In this document: positions 7,936 to 17,100 of the stretch, piece after piece
Layout: each line of letters begins with the position of its first letter
Position numbering within the stretch: position 1 is the stretch's first letter
Assembly: GCF_900021175.1 (NCBI RefSeq)
Contig: NZ_FCOP01000012.1
Coordinates: forward strand, 310,001-374,000
DNA: 64,000 nt
Direction of reading: 5' to 3'
Origin: Pseudenterobacter timonensis
Lineage (GTDB): Bacteria > Pseudomonadota > Gammaproteobacteria > Enterobacterales > Enterobacteriaceae
The notes under the pieces: generated by a model
What the model was told of the DNA's origin: nothing
Databases searched by the model: none
The model's input: only the letters and a program-made list of their open reading frames with translations
Translations under genes and position numbers: made by a program

Positions 7936-9723
7936 ATGGAATCCAGAATCTTTCATAAGCACTGGGGTGCGGAATACCTTTCTGATAACAGCGTCCGCTT
8001 TCGTCTCTGGGCGACCGGACAGCAGTCGGTCACGTTACGTCTCGGTGATAAAGCGCTTCCAATGGAGCAGGCGGAGGATGGCTGGTATCAGATTACGGTG
8101 CCGGATGTACCTCACGGCACCGAATATCAGTATGAGCTGGCTGACGGGATGCGTATTCCCGATCCAGGCTCCCGGGCGCAAAAGGGCGAGGTGAACGGTC
8201 CCTCCCTGACAATCGACCCTGGTCGTTATCACCATGAAAATAACGACTGGAAAGGACGCCCCTGGGAAGAGACGGTTATTTATGAACTGCATATCGGTAC
8301 CTTTACCGAGGAGGGAACCTTCCGGGCGGCGATTGAAAAACTGCCCTACCTGGTGGAGCTGGGGATAACCCAGATAGAGGTTATGCCCGTCTCCCAGTTT
8401 GGCGGCTCGCGTGGCTGGGGCTATGATGGCGTACTGCTCTACGCTCCGCACTCCGCCTATGGTACGCCGGAAGATTTCCACGCCTTTATCGATGCCGCTC
8501 ACGGTCTGGGGCTCTCCGTGGTGCTGGATATCGTACTGAACCACTTCGGCCCGGAAGGTAACTACCTTCCATTGCTCTCGCCAGATTTCTTCCATAAGGA
8601 TCGCATGACCCCCTGGGGACACGGCATCGCCTACGAGAATGCGGCCGTCCGGCAGTATATTATCGACGCGCCGCTCTTCTGGCTGACCGAATACCGGCTC
8701 GACGGACTGCGCTTTGACGCCATCGACTGGATCGAGGACAGCGCCGAAAAGCCGCTGCTGGAGGATATCGCGGAGCGTATTCGTACCGCGATCCCCGACC
8801 GGCATATTCATCTCACCACCGAGGACAGCCGTAACGTCATCTTCCTTCATCCACGCGACGAAGCGGGTAACACGCCGCTTTTTACCGCCGAGTGGAACGA
8901 CGACTTTCATAACGCCGCGCACGTGCTGGCAACCGGTGAAACCCACGCCTACTATCAGGATTTCGCTGACCAGCCGGAGAAACATTTTGCCCGGGCGCTG
9001 GCGGAAGGGTTCTCCTATCAGGGAGAGATCTCCCCTCAGACCGGTGAGCCGCGCGGGGTGAGCAGCGTCGACCAGCCGCCGCAGGCGTTTGTCGATTTTA
9101 TCCAGAATCACGATCAGACCGGTAACCGCGCCCAGGGCGACAGGCTGATTACCCTCGCCGGACCGGAAAAAACGCGCGTGCTGCTCGCCGCGCTGCTCCT
9201 GTCGCCCCATATCCCGCTGCTGTTTATGGGTGAGGAGTATGGCGAGACGCATCCTTTCCTCTTTTTCACCGATTTTCATGGCGAGCTGGCGAAAGCGGTA
9301 CGCGAAGGGCGCGCCCGGGAGTTTTCCGGTCATGCGGGGCATGATGAAACTGTCCCGGATCCCAACGCGTTGACCACCTTTACCCGCGCGAAGCTGGACT
9401 GGAAAAAGGTGGCAAGCGAAGAGGGAAAATCCTGGCTAAGGTTTACACGTACCCTGATTGAATTGCGTCATCGTCATATTGTGCCGCTGCTGACCCCGGT
9501 CAGCCGTGTGGAGAGTCAGGTGCTGCACACCGCCCCTGGAATGGTGGCGGTTAGCTGGCGCTTTGCCGCGGGAACGCTTTCGCTGGCGCTGAATATCGGC
9601 ACCGATACGCAGGCGCTACCCGCCATGCCCGGCGAGGTGCTTTTCGCCTGGCCGGAGCAGCAGGATACGCTGACGCCGAACACGATTATCGTCCGCTTTG
9701 CTGATGGAGAAGCATTGTCATGA
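7936..9723 (+). CDS. treZ: TreZ, malto-oligosyltrehalose trehalohydrolase
   Basis: 595 aa, usual size for the family. An N-terminal CBM48-like beta domain (1-100) precedes a GH13 barrel with YELHIGTFTEEGTF at its start. Catalytic residues can be placed: nucleophile Asp261 in LRFDAID, acid/base Glu296 in TTEDSRN, stabilising Asp393 in NHDQTG. It cuts trehalose from malto-oligosyltrehalose made by TreY, in the cytosol. The ATG at 7936 has GAGGG eight bases upstream; another ATG at 7932 is out of frame. It overlaps treY by ATGA, implying translational coupling. Confidence 0.95.
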   Translation: MESRIFHKHWGAEYLSDNSVRFRLWATGQQSVTLRLGDKALPMEQAEDGWYQITVPDVPHGTEYQYELADGMRIPDPGSRAQKGEVNGPSLTIDPGRYHHENNDWKGRPWEETVIYELHIGTFTEEGTFRAAIEKLPYLVELGITQIEVMPVSQFGGSRGWGYDGVLLYAPHSAYGTPEDFHAFIDAAHGLGLSVVLDIVLNHFGPEGNYLPLLSPDFFHKDRMTPWGHGIAYENAAVRQYIIDAPLFWLTEYRLDGLRFDAIDWIEDSAEKPLLEDIAERIRTAIPDRHIHLTTEDSRNVIFLHPRDEAGNTPLFTAEWNDDFHNAAHVLATGETHAYYQDFADQPEKHFARALAEGFSYQGEISPQTGEPRGVSSVDQPPQAFVDFIQNHDQTGNRAQGDRLITLAGPEKTRVLLAALLLSPHIPLLFMGEEYGETHPFLFFTDFHGELAKAVREGRAREFSGHAGHDETVPDPNALTTFTRAKLDWKKVASEEGKSWLRFTRTLIELRHRHIVPLLTPVSRVESQVLHTAPGMVAVSWRFAAGTLSLALNIGTDTQALPAMPGEVLFAWPEQQDTLTPNTIIVRFADGEALS

Positions 9724-12248
9724 TACCTTCCGCTACCTACCGTATTCAGTTTCGCAACGGCATGACCTTCGATCGTGCCGCGGCGCTGGTGCCCTATATG
9801 AAATCATTGGGTATCAGCCATCTGTACGCCTCGCCCATCTTTACGGCGGCCTCGGGCTCCACGCACGGCTATGACGTCGTCGACCCCGACGAAATCGATC
9901 CGGCGATAGGCGGCCGGGAAGGGTTTGACCGTATGTCCGCGGCCCTACGTCAGGCGGGAATCGGGCTGATCCTGGATATTGTTCCTAACCATATGTCCAC
10001 CTCGCTGGAAAATCGCTGGTGGCGGGATGTAATCAAGAACGGGCAGAAAAGCCCTTACGCGCGTTACTTCGATATCGACTGGTCGCGTCCGCTTACGCTG
10101 CCTTTTCTGGGGGACACCTTTGAGGCGGAGCTGGAGAAGGGCGCCATCACGCTCGCCCGGGATCCTGACGACGGGCTGGTCTTTGACTACTATGAGACGC
10201 GCTATCCCCTGAACCCGGAGAGCGTTGCCGGCCAGGAAGAGGCGCTGCTGGCGAATCCCGATGTTGATACCCTGACCCGACTGCACGAGGCGCAAAGCTG
10301 GCGGCTGATGTCCTGGCGGGAGGCGCCGAAACAGCTCTCCTGGCGACGTTTCTTTGAGATCACCGGGCTGGTGGGCGTGCGGGTGGAGGATGAGGCGGTA
10401 TTTGATGCCACGCACCGGCTGATCCTCTCGCTGGTGCATAGCGGCGTGGTGGACGGCCTGCGTATCGATCATGTTGATGGGCTCGCCGATCCGCTGGGCT
10501 ATCTGCAACGGCTGCGCCAGGCTGCCGGGCCGGACTGCTACATTACCGTGGAGAAGATCCTCGCGAAGGGGGAACAGCTCCCGGAAGAGTGGCCCATCTC
10601 CGGCACCACGGGCTATGAATTTATCGCCTCGCTGGCCGAAGTACTGGTGGATGACGACCGGTTCGACACCCTGGAGCGCATCCATGACGAGGTGCTCGGC
10701 ACCACGGCAGATAAGCAAAACGAACTGCGGGATGCCAAAGGGCTGATGGTCGATCGCAATTTCGAGGGCGAATTTACCACCCTGCTTAATCTGGCGGAGC
10801 AGCTTGCCGGGGAGAACGGCGTGGAGAGTGACAGGGAGGCGCTGCACCACGCCCTCCGGGAGCTGTTGATCGCCTTTCCTGTCTATCGCACCTACGGTAC
10901 GCCGGATGGTGTGACCGCGGCGGATATCACCTTGCTGCACCGGGTTATCGGCAAAGTTAACGCCCAGGAGACGCCCCCTGAACCCGCGGCGCTGAACCTG
11001 ATCATTCATATTCTGACCGGCGAACTGATCGCGGAGAGTCTTGAAAAGGCGGGGCTGTTCAGGACGCGCTTCCAGCAGCTTACCGGGCCGCTGATGGCGA
11101 AATCGGTAGAGGATACGCTCTTCTTCCGCCACAACATGGGGCTTGCCTTAAACGAGGTGGGGGGAGATCCCAATCCACGCGCTTTCTCTCTGGCACGCTT
11201 TCACCAGGAGATGCGTATTCGTCTTGCCAGCCAGCCCGATGCGCTGCTCGGCACTTCCACGCATGACACCAAACGCGGCGAGGATGCCCGGGCGCGCCTC
11301 TATACCCTTACCGAAGCGCCGGAACGTTGGGCTGAATCGCTTGCCCGCTGGCGTCAGGTGAATCAGACCCATGTCCGCTTCCTTAATGACGGTACCGCCC
11401 CGGACGCGGCCGACACCTGGATGCTCTACCAGGCGCTGGCGGGCGTCTGGCCGGCGACCTTAACCCCCGACGATCGCGACGGCCTGCTGGAGCTGGAAGA
11501 GCGTTTTCTTGGCTTTGTCGAGAAGGCGCTGCGCGAGGCCAAGCAGCGTACCGACTGGATCGACAGTAATGAAAGTTACGAGAGCGTAGTCCTGAAGTAT
11601 GCCCGCCATCTGCTGTCCGCCGATAACCGGCTCTTTCTGGATGATTTCAACGAGAACCTGCAGCCTTTCGTGCGTGCGGGGCTGATGAACAGTCTTACCC
11701 AGACGGTCATTAAGCTGACGGCGCCAGGCGTACCTGATATTTACCAGGGGAGCGAAGGGCTGAACTTTAGTCTGGTCGATCCGGACAACCGACGGGAACC
11801 CGATTTTGCCACCCTTGCCCGGGATCTGCAGACCGCCGGACCGACGCTCTTTCAGGACGAGCAGCACTGGCGAAACGGCAGGGTGAAACAGTATGTCACC
11901 GCCACGCTGTTACGCCTGCGCCAGCACTATCCGACGCTGTTCCGCTATGGCGACTGGCTGCCGCTGAAGGTTAGCGGTAACCGGGAAGATAACCTTATCG
12001 TTTATGCCCGTGTGGAAGAGAACATGGCGCTGATCGTGGCCGTTCCGCGCCTGGTTTTTGACATCACGGCAGAGAGCCTGACTTCCGGCTATGACCAGCT
12101 CTGGGGAGATACGACCGTCGCGCTCCCTGAGAGCCTGGCGGGCCGAACATGGCGCGATCTGTTTAGCGCAGAAGAGACCCAACTGAATGAAACGCTTGAA
12201 CTGGCAGGCGCAGCAGGATGCCTGAAGATCCTGCTCACCGTCGAATAA
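9720..12248 (+). CDS. treY: TreY, malto-oligosyltrehalose synthase
   Basis: 842 aa, typical of TreY, which is larger than other GH13 enzymes because of inserted helical domains. It isomerises the reducing-end alpha-1,4 bond of maltodextrins to alpha,alpha-1,1. Motifs: SHLYASPIF near residue 38, nucleophile Asp250 in LRIDHVDGLADP, acid/base Glu278 in ITVEKIL, and STHDTKRGED as region IV. The start overlaps the treZ stop. The gene product works in sequence with TreZ, and GlgX encoded next supplies debranched chains. Confidence 0.95.
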   Translation: MIPSATYRIQFRNGMTFDRAAALVPYMKSLGISHLYASPIFTAASGSTHGYDVVDPDEIDPAIGGREGFDRMSAALRQAGIGLILDIVPNHMSTSLENRWWRDVIKNGQKSPYARYFDIDWSRPLTLPFLGDTFEAELEKGAITLARDPDDGLVFDYYETRYPLNPESVAGQEEALLANPDVDTLTRLHEAQSWRLMSWREAPKQLSWRRFFEITGLVGVRVEDEAVFDATHRLILSLVHSGVVDGLRIDHVDGLADPLGYLQRLRQAAGPDCYITVEKILAKGEQLPEEWPISGTTGYEFIASLAEVLVDDDRFDTLERIHDEVLGTTADKQNELRDAKGLMVDRNFEGEFTTLLNLAEQLAGENGVESDREALHHALRELLIAFPVYRTYGTPDGVTAADITLLHRVIGKVNAQETPPEPAALNLIIHILTGELIAESLEKAGLFRTRFQQLTGPLMAKSVEDTLFFRHNMGLALNEVGGDPNPRAFSLARFHQEMRIRLASQPDALLGTSTHDTKRGEDARARLYTLTEAPERWAESLARWRQVNQTHVRFLNDGTAPDAADTWMLYQALAGVWPATLTPDDRDGLLELEERFLGFVEKALREAKQRTDWIDSNESYESVVLKYARHLLSADNRLFLDDFNENLQPFVRAGLMNSLTQTVIKLTAPGVPDIYQGSEGLNFSLVDPDNRREPDFATLARDLQTAGPTLFQDEQHWRNGRVKQYVTATLLRLRQHYPTLFRYGDWLPLKVSGNREDNLIVYARVEENMALIVAVPRLVFDITAESLTSGYDQLWGDTTVALPESLAGRTWRDLFSAEETQLNETLELAGAAGCLKILLTVE

Positions 12249-12264
12249 TATGTGGAGAAAGTCT

Positions 12265-14343
12265 ATGCCAAAGGAAAACACGTTCGAAATCAAGCCCGGA
12301 AATTACCAGGAGCTCGGCGCTAACTTTGACGGAGAGGGGGTGAATTTTGCGCTCTTTTCCGCCCATGCGGAACGGGTAGAGCTCTGCCTGTTTGACGAAA
12401 CGGGACAACACGAGATTGCCCGTCTGGAACTGCCGGAATATACCCATGAAATCTGGCACGGCTATGTGCCCGGTCTGAAGCCCGGCGCGCTCTATGGCTA
12501 TCGGGTGTATGGCCCTTACGATCCTGAAAATGGTCACCGTTTTAACCCTAACAAGCTGCTGATTGATCCCTATGCCCGCGAGCTGGTGGGCGACATCGAG
12601 TGGAACGACGCCCATTTTGGCTACGAGCTGCTGCATGAGGAGAAAGATTTAAGTTTTGATGAACGTGACAGCGCGCCTTTTACGCCAAAATGCAAAGTAA
12701 TCGACCCGAATTACGACTGGCATGACAATCAGCGACCCGCTATTGCGTGGCCGCACACGGTTGTTTATGAGAGCCATGTCAAAGGCTTTACCCAGCTTAA
12801 TCCGGCGATCCCGCCCGAGCTGCGCGGCACCTTTGAAGGGATGGGGCATCAGGCGTCGGTTGATTACATCAAAAGCCTCGGTATTACCGCCGTTGAACTG
12901 CTGCCCGTCCACTGGTTCCCGGACGATCAGCATCTTCTCGACCGGGGGCTGAAGAACTTCTGGGGATATAACTCGCTGGCCTTTTTCGCTCCCGCCTCCC
13001 GGTACTATGGTCCCGCTGGCCTGAAAGGATTCCGCGAGATGGTGCGTGCCTATCATGACGCCGGTATCGAAGTGATCCTTGATGTGGTCTATAACCATAC
13101 GGCGGAAGGTAATGAACTCGGCCCGACGCTCTCCTTTAAGGGAATAGACAACTTCAGCTATTACCGCACCATGCCCGATCAGCATCGCTACTATATTAAC
13201 GATACCGGGACGGGTAACACGCTCAACACCTCCCATCCGCGCGTGTTGCAGATGGTGATGGACTCCCTGCGCTACTGGGCGGAAGCGATGCATATCGACG
13301 GTTTCCGTTTTGACCTCGGCACCATTCTCGGACGTGAACCGAAAGGGTTCGATCCGCGCGGCGGCTTTTTCGACGCCGTGACCCAGGATCCTGTTCTCTC
13401 TAAGCTGAAGCTTATCGGTGAGCCGTGGGATATCGGCCCTGGTGGCTATCAGGTGGGGGGGTTCCCGCCGGGCTGGGGCGAGTGGAACGATAAATACCGC
13501 GATACGGTGCGCGAGTACTGGAAGGGCGATAACGTGACCACCGATTTTGCCGCCCGTCTGCTCGGCTCCGGCGATCTCTATGATTTACGCGGGCGTCGCC
13601 CATGGGCCAGCGTGAACTTTATCACCGCTCACGACGGCTTCACCCTCAACGATCTGGTCTCGTATAACGAGAAACATAACGAGGATAACGGCGAGGATAA
13701 TAACGACGGGCATAACGATAACCGGTCATATAATTATGGCGAAGAGGGGCCGACCGAAAACCCGGATATCATCGCCATTCGCGAACAGCAGAAGCGCAAC
13801 TTCCTGACGACGCTCTTTTTCTCCCACGGTACGCCGATGCTGCTGGCCGGGGATGAGTTCGGGCGCACGCAGGGGGGTAATAACAACGGTTATTGCCAGG
13901 ACAGCGAAATCTCCTGGGTGGACTGGGAGGGGGAATGCCAGTCAGAGCAAGGGCAGGCGCTGCGGGAATTTACCCGCCAGCTGATTGCTCTGCGGGCGCA
14001 ACAGCCGCTGCTGCGTCGCGAGAGCTGGCGCGATGGCCTGGAGATCCGCTGGTTCAATGCTGGTGGCGGGGATCAGCAGCCGGAGCAGTGGGACGAGGGT
14101 TCTACCATCGGCGTCGCGATCAGCCGCCCCGATCTGATCCACGAAGAGGGCATCTGGCACGATATGCTGATGCTGTTCAACCCGTTCGAGTGCAGCGTTC
14201 AGTTCCAGATCCCGCAGTTTGGTGAAGGCGGCTGGGCGCTGGAGCTGATCACGGCCAGCAATGTTGAAACCGGTACGGTTATCACCGAACCGGTCGATTT
14301 TGAACTGCCGGGCCGTAGCATCGCACTCTTTACCCGACCGTAA
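12265..14343 (+). CDS. glgX: GlgX/TreX-type glycogen debranching enzyme
   Basis: 692 aa, slightly longer than E. coli GlgX (657). CBM48 domain (15-110), GH13_11 barrel with LDVVYNHTAEGNE, nucleophile Asp350 in GFRFDLGT, acid/base Glu386 in LIGEPWD, and NFITAHDGFTL as region IV. It hydrolyses alpha-1,6 branches of glycogen or limit dextrin, giving linear chains for TreY. An Asn/Asp/Glu-rich loop (EDNGEDNNDGHNDN) sits near residue 480 and is normal for this group. The start at 12265 is preferred because GGAG lies seven bases upstream. A separate glgX in the main glycogen operon is expected elsewhere in the genome. Confidence 0.9.
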   Translation: MPKENTFEIKPGNYQELGANFDGEGVNFALFSAHAERVELCLFDETGQHEIARLELPEYTHEIWHGYVPGLKPGALYGYRVYGPYDPENGHRFNPNKLLIDPYARELVGDIEWNDAHFGYELLHEEKDLSFDERDSAPFTPKCKVIDPNYDWHDNQRPAIAWPHTVVYESHVKGFTQLNPAIPPELRGTFEGMGHQASVDYIKSLGITAVELLPVHWFPDDQHLLDRGLKNFWGYNSLAFFAPASRYYGPAGLKGFREMVRAYHDAGIEVILDVVYNHTAEGNELGPTLSFKGIDNFSYYRTMPDQHRYYINDTGTGNTLNTSHPRVLQMVMDSLRYWAEAMHIDGFRFDLGTILGREPKGFDPRGGFFDAVTQDPVLSKLKLIGEPWDIGPGGYQVGGFPPGWGEWNDKYRDTVREYWKGDNVTTDFAARLLGSGDLYDLRGRRPWASVNFITAHDGFTLNDLVSYNEKHNEDNGEDNNDGHNDNRSYNYGEEGPTENPDIIAIREQQKRNFLTTLFFSHGTPMLLAGDEFGRTQGGNNNGYCQDSEISWVDWEGECQSEQGQALREFTRQLIALRAQQPLLRRESWRDGLEIRWFNAGGGDQQPEQWDEGSTIGVAISRPDLIHEEGIWHDMLMLFNPFECSVQFQIPQFGEGGWALELITASNVETGTVITEPVDFELPGRSIALFTRP

Positions 14344-14349
14344 AACACA

Positions 14350-14381
14350 TGCCCCTTTACGCACGCTCGCGTAAAGGGGCA
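14350..14381. terminator. Convergent hairpin after glgX
   Basis: A perfect 13-bp stem (14350-14362 with 14369-14381) and 6-base loop sits between convergent glgX and the aldo/keto reductase gene. There is no strong T tract on the plus side and only a short one (TGTTTT) on the minus side, so it may serve both directions. Confidence 0.6.
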
Positions 14382-14415
14382 GCAAACGGCGCGAAAGCAG
14401 GGGCAGGGAAGAGGA

Positions 14416-15285
14416 TTAGTCGTGGATAGTTTTCCCAAGACAGCCGCGAACAAACTCAGGATTAAAATGTTTTACCGCATCGCCCACGTAGCCTAAATCA
14501 AGCGAGCCGATTTGCGCCATCTCCGCGTCCGTCAGCGCAAAATCCCAGACAGCAAAATTCTCTTCGATACGCGCCTGGTGGGTTGATTTTGGAATCACCG
14601 TGACGCCACGCTGCACGTTCCAGCGCAGGATAACCTGAGCAACGGTTTTGTTATGCGCGTCGGCAATTTTCTTAAGCATCTCATTTTCATAAGGCTTATG
14701 CCTGCCGCCGCCCAGAGGCGCCCAGGCTTCCGGCTGCACGTTATAGTGCTTCATGGTTTCCAGCGCAGCAGGCTGGGCGAACCAGGGATGCAGCTCGACC
14801 TGATTGACCATCGGCTTAATTCTGACGGTTTCGCAGAAGTTCGTCAGCACATGAGCATAGAAATTAGACACCCCGATCGCCTTCAGCTTGTCGGCCTCGT
14901 AAGCCTCCTCCAGCGCACGCCAGGCGCTGAAATAGTCACGCATCGCCTGGTGCAGTAAATAGAGGTCAAAGTATTCCAGGCCTGATTTTTCCAGCGACGC
15001 CTCTATCCCGGCTTTCGCCGTCGCGTAGCTGGTCATATCCTGCACCCACAGTTTCGAGGTAATAAACAGTTCGTCACGGGTACACAGACCTTCGGCGATC
15101 GCTTCCCGTACGGCGTCGCCCACGGCATCCTCATTACCGTAGACCGCCGCGGTATCGATAAGACGATAGCCGGTGCGGATCGCGCTCAATACAGACTGTT
15201 TGCACTCTTCTTTATCGGTGACCTGAAATACGCCAAAACCGACCATCGGCATCTTTAAGCCATTACTTAATTGTGAATATTGCAC
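14416..15285 (-). CDS. Aldo/keto reductase
   Basis: 289 aa, single-domain AKR (AKR5-like). The tetrad is present: Asp44 (LIDTA), Tyr49, Lys78 (TSKLW) and His112 (LLHQ). It should reduce small aldehydes or ketones with NADPH in the cytosol. AAVYGNEDAVG and IPKSTHQARIEENF (NADPH phosphate binding) support the family call. It is convergent to glgX and divergent from the HipA-like gene, with 252 bp between. Substrate unknown; glyoxal, methylglyoxal or diketo-gluconate type activity is possible from family members. Confidence 0.88.
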   Translation of the reverse strand: MQYSQLSNGLKMPMVGFGVFQVTDKEECKQSVLSAIRTGYRLIDTAAVYGNEDAVGDAVREAIAEGLCTRDELFITSKLWVQDMTSYATAKAGIEASLEKSGLEYFDLYLLHQAMRDYFSAWRALEEAYEADKLKAIGVSNFYAHVLTNFCETVRIKPMVNQVELHPWFAQPAALETMKHYNVQPEAWAPLGGGRHKPYENEMLKKIADAHNKTVAQVILRWNVQRGVTVIPKSTHQARIEENFAVWDFALTDAEMAQIGSLDLGYVGDAVKHFNPEFVRGCLGKTIHD

Positions 15286-15500
15286 TGTCGCGTTCCTCCC
15301 GTGCGGTAAAGATCTGATTCTAGGATAAAACCCTCGCCGGGGTTAGAGGGGATAATGCGATTGCACTTATGCATACAAATCATAAATCAGCGCGTCATTA
15401 CGCCTGGTTCCTTGCATGGCGCATGTCGATTTTTCTGATAACAGACAGTCAACAGAAGCCGCTTGCAGAGATGACATGCCGCAACGCAGATGGTAAATTA

Positions 15501-15536
15501 TCTATTCATCTACCTATTCATAAAGCGATTCATAAA
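15501..15536 (+). repeat. Three phased 12-bp repeats over the start of the HipA-like gene
   Basis: ATTCAT occurs at 15504, 15516 and 15528, exactly 12 bp apart. The 12-bp units read TCTATTCATCTA, CCTATTCATAAA and GCGATTCATAAA and end one base before the ATG at 15538. They cover the ribosome binding region, so a bound protein would block expression. The HTH-bearing product itself is the obvious candidate. Confidence 0.7.
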
Positions 15537-15537
15537 G

Positions 15538-16842
15538 ATGGACAACCGCTCTGATACACTACGCCAGCTGCTACGTCAGGGGCCAGTAAATGCGAGGCAA
15601 CTGGCTGATAGTATTGGTATTAGCCAGCCTACAGTCTCCCGTGCCTTAAAGGCGCTGGGGGAGGATATTGTGCGCATTGGTTCGGGACCATCTATTCACT
15701 ATGCGTTACGCGATACATATCGCGGCTTTCATTCTGCGCCTGTCTATCGCATCAGCGAAGAGGGCCAGATAAAGCCACTCGGCCAGCTCATTCCGGTTCA
15801 TCCGGACGGATTTGTGATGGAGCAGGCGGACAGCGTCTGCCTCCATAGCGACGGGCTGCCGTGGTGGTTATTTGATATGCGCCCGCAGGGGTACCTCGGG
15901 CGGGCGTATGCATCAACCTATTCAGCCGGGCTGGGCTTGTCCTCTAATCCAGAAGAGTGGAGTGATGCGGAAGTGATCAGGGCCTTGCTGAACCACGGGC
16001 ACGATGCGGTAGGGAATTTGCTTATAGGGGAGCAGGCAAGAAATCAGTTCCTTGAGATGCCATTACCAACGCCCGTTTCACGCGACGCTGCGTTTCCGGC
16101 GCTGGCGTTGGCCGTCAGCTCCGGGGAAGTGCCGGGGTCATCAGCCGGTGGCGAACAGCCAAAATTTTGTACCTTTACAGAGCGGGGCCATGTGCTGGTT
16201 AAATTCTCGGCGCTGGATGATAACCCCATAAGTGAACGCTGGCGCGACCTGTTGCTGGCGGAACATCTGGCGTTAAAGGTGCTGGGCGTTGAAACCGAGG
16301 TGTTTGACATTGGCGGGCAGCGCTTTCTGGAGATCCCGCGGTTCGATCGCACAGGCCCGCTGGGCCGTATCGGTCTGTTTTCCCTGCGGGCGCTGGAAGC
16401 TGAGTTTGTTGGCCGGGCAAGAGAGACCTGGCCCATACTGGTTAACGAGTTGATTAAACAGGGCCATGTTCATCCTGACGCTGCCGCTGAAGCCGCCCGG
16501 CGCTGGGCTTTTGGGATGCTCATTGGCAATACCGATATGCATCACGGCAATCTCTCTTTCATCAGCAGTCATGGTCGGCCATACCAGCTTGCGCCCGCTT
16601 ACGACGTTCTGCCGATGGGATTTGCGCCTAAGTCAGGAGGGGAAATCGTCAATATGCTGCGACCGGCGATACTCCCGGAAGCGATAGGCGGGGAAACCTG
16701 GCGGGAAGCGCTGGAGCTGGCGGAGCGTTTTTATTCGCTAGCCTGCGATAGCGACCGCTTTTCCGCGAGCTTTGAACCCTGTCTTGCGGCGTTGCGCAGG
16801 CACCTTGACGAGGCGAGGGGGCGGATATGTCGGCTGGGGTGA
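15538..16842 (+). CDS. yjjJ: YjjJ-type HipA-like serine kinase with fused HTH
   Basis: 434 aa (E. coli YjjJ 443). Residues 5-48 are a winged HTH (NARQLADSIGISQPTVSRAL); the rest is a HipA kinase. ATP-binding loop SSAGGEQPKF (201-210), catalytic Asp333 and Asn338 in NTDMHHGN, and metal-binding Asp356 in LAPAYDVLP are all present, so it is probably active. HipA kinases phosphorylate aminoacyl-tRNA synthetases and cause growth arrest; YjjJ-type proteins lack a separate HipB and seem to carry their own DNA-binding module. The ATG at 15538 abuts three 12-bp repeats. No antitoxin gene is seen on either side. Confidence 0.85.
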   Translation: MDNRSDTLRQLLRQGPVNARQLADSIGISQPTVSRALKALGEDIVRIGSGPSIHYALRDTYRGFHSAPVYRISEEGQIKPLGQLIPVHPDGFVMEQADSVCLHSDGLPWWLFDMRPQGYLGRAYASTYSAGLGLSSNPEEWSDAEVIRALLNHGHDAVGNLLIGEQARNQFLEMPLPTPVSRDAAFPALALAVSSGEVPGSSAGGEQPKFCTFTERGHVLVKFSALDDNPISERWRDLLLAEHLALKVLGVETEVFDIGGQRFLEIPRFDRTGPLGRIGLFSLRALEAEFVGRARETWPILVNELIKQGHVHPDAAAEAARRWAFGMLIGNTDMHHGNLSFISSHGRPYQLAPAYDVLPMGFAPKSGGEIVNMLRPAILPEAIGGETWREALELAERFYSLACDSDRFSASFEPCLAALRRHLDEARGRICRLG

Positions 16843-16845
16843 TGA

Positions 16846-17100
16846 GAGGGTGGATATCATCTCAGCCTGTGGTCACTGTTAAGCTTTAAGTTTATCCGGG
16901 CTATTAGTCGATTATACAACCGTGCCATTCGTCTGCCCCGCCAGGAATATTTGCTGGGTGAGTTAAAGCAGCCACTTATCATCAGCACTTATGGCATATT
17001 TCTTAAAATTGATGGGTGTTATTGCTGGAGAAGAGCAAGAGTGATTAACTGCGCCTCAGGTTTGTTGTATATGCTTACATTTAGTAAAGCTAACACATGA
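16846..17100 (+). other. Open frame without a good start, between the HipA-like gene and the glycosyltransferase
   Basis: The yjjJ stop is followed at once by a second in-frame TGA. The same frame is then open for 84 codons up to a TGA overlapping the next ATG (ATGA at 17097). The only in-frame ATG is ten codons from the end. The predicted peptide is basic with an aromatic N-terminal part and includes RLPRQEYLLGELKQPLII. It may be the decayed end of a lost gene; no family was recognised. Confidence 0.3.

Noticed and set aside
9945-11132. Long minus-strand open frame inside treY, and similar ones inside treZ and opgD
   Set aside because: All lie fully within well-supported GH13 or OpgD coding sequence and show no domain.
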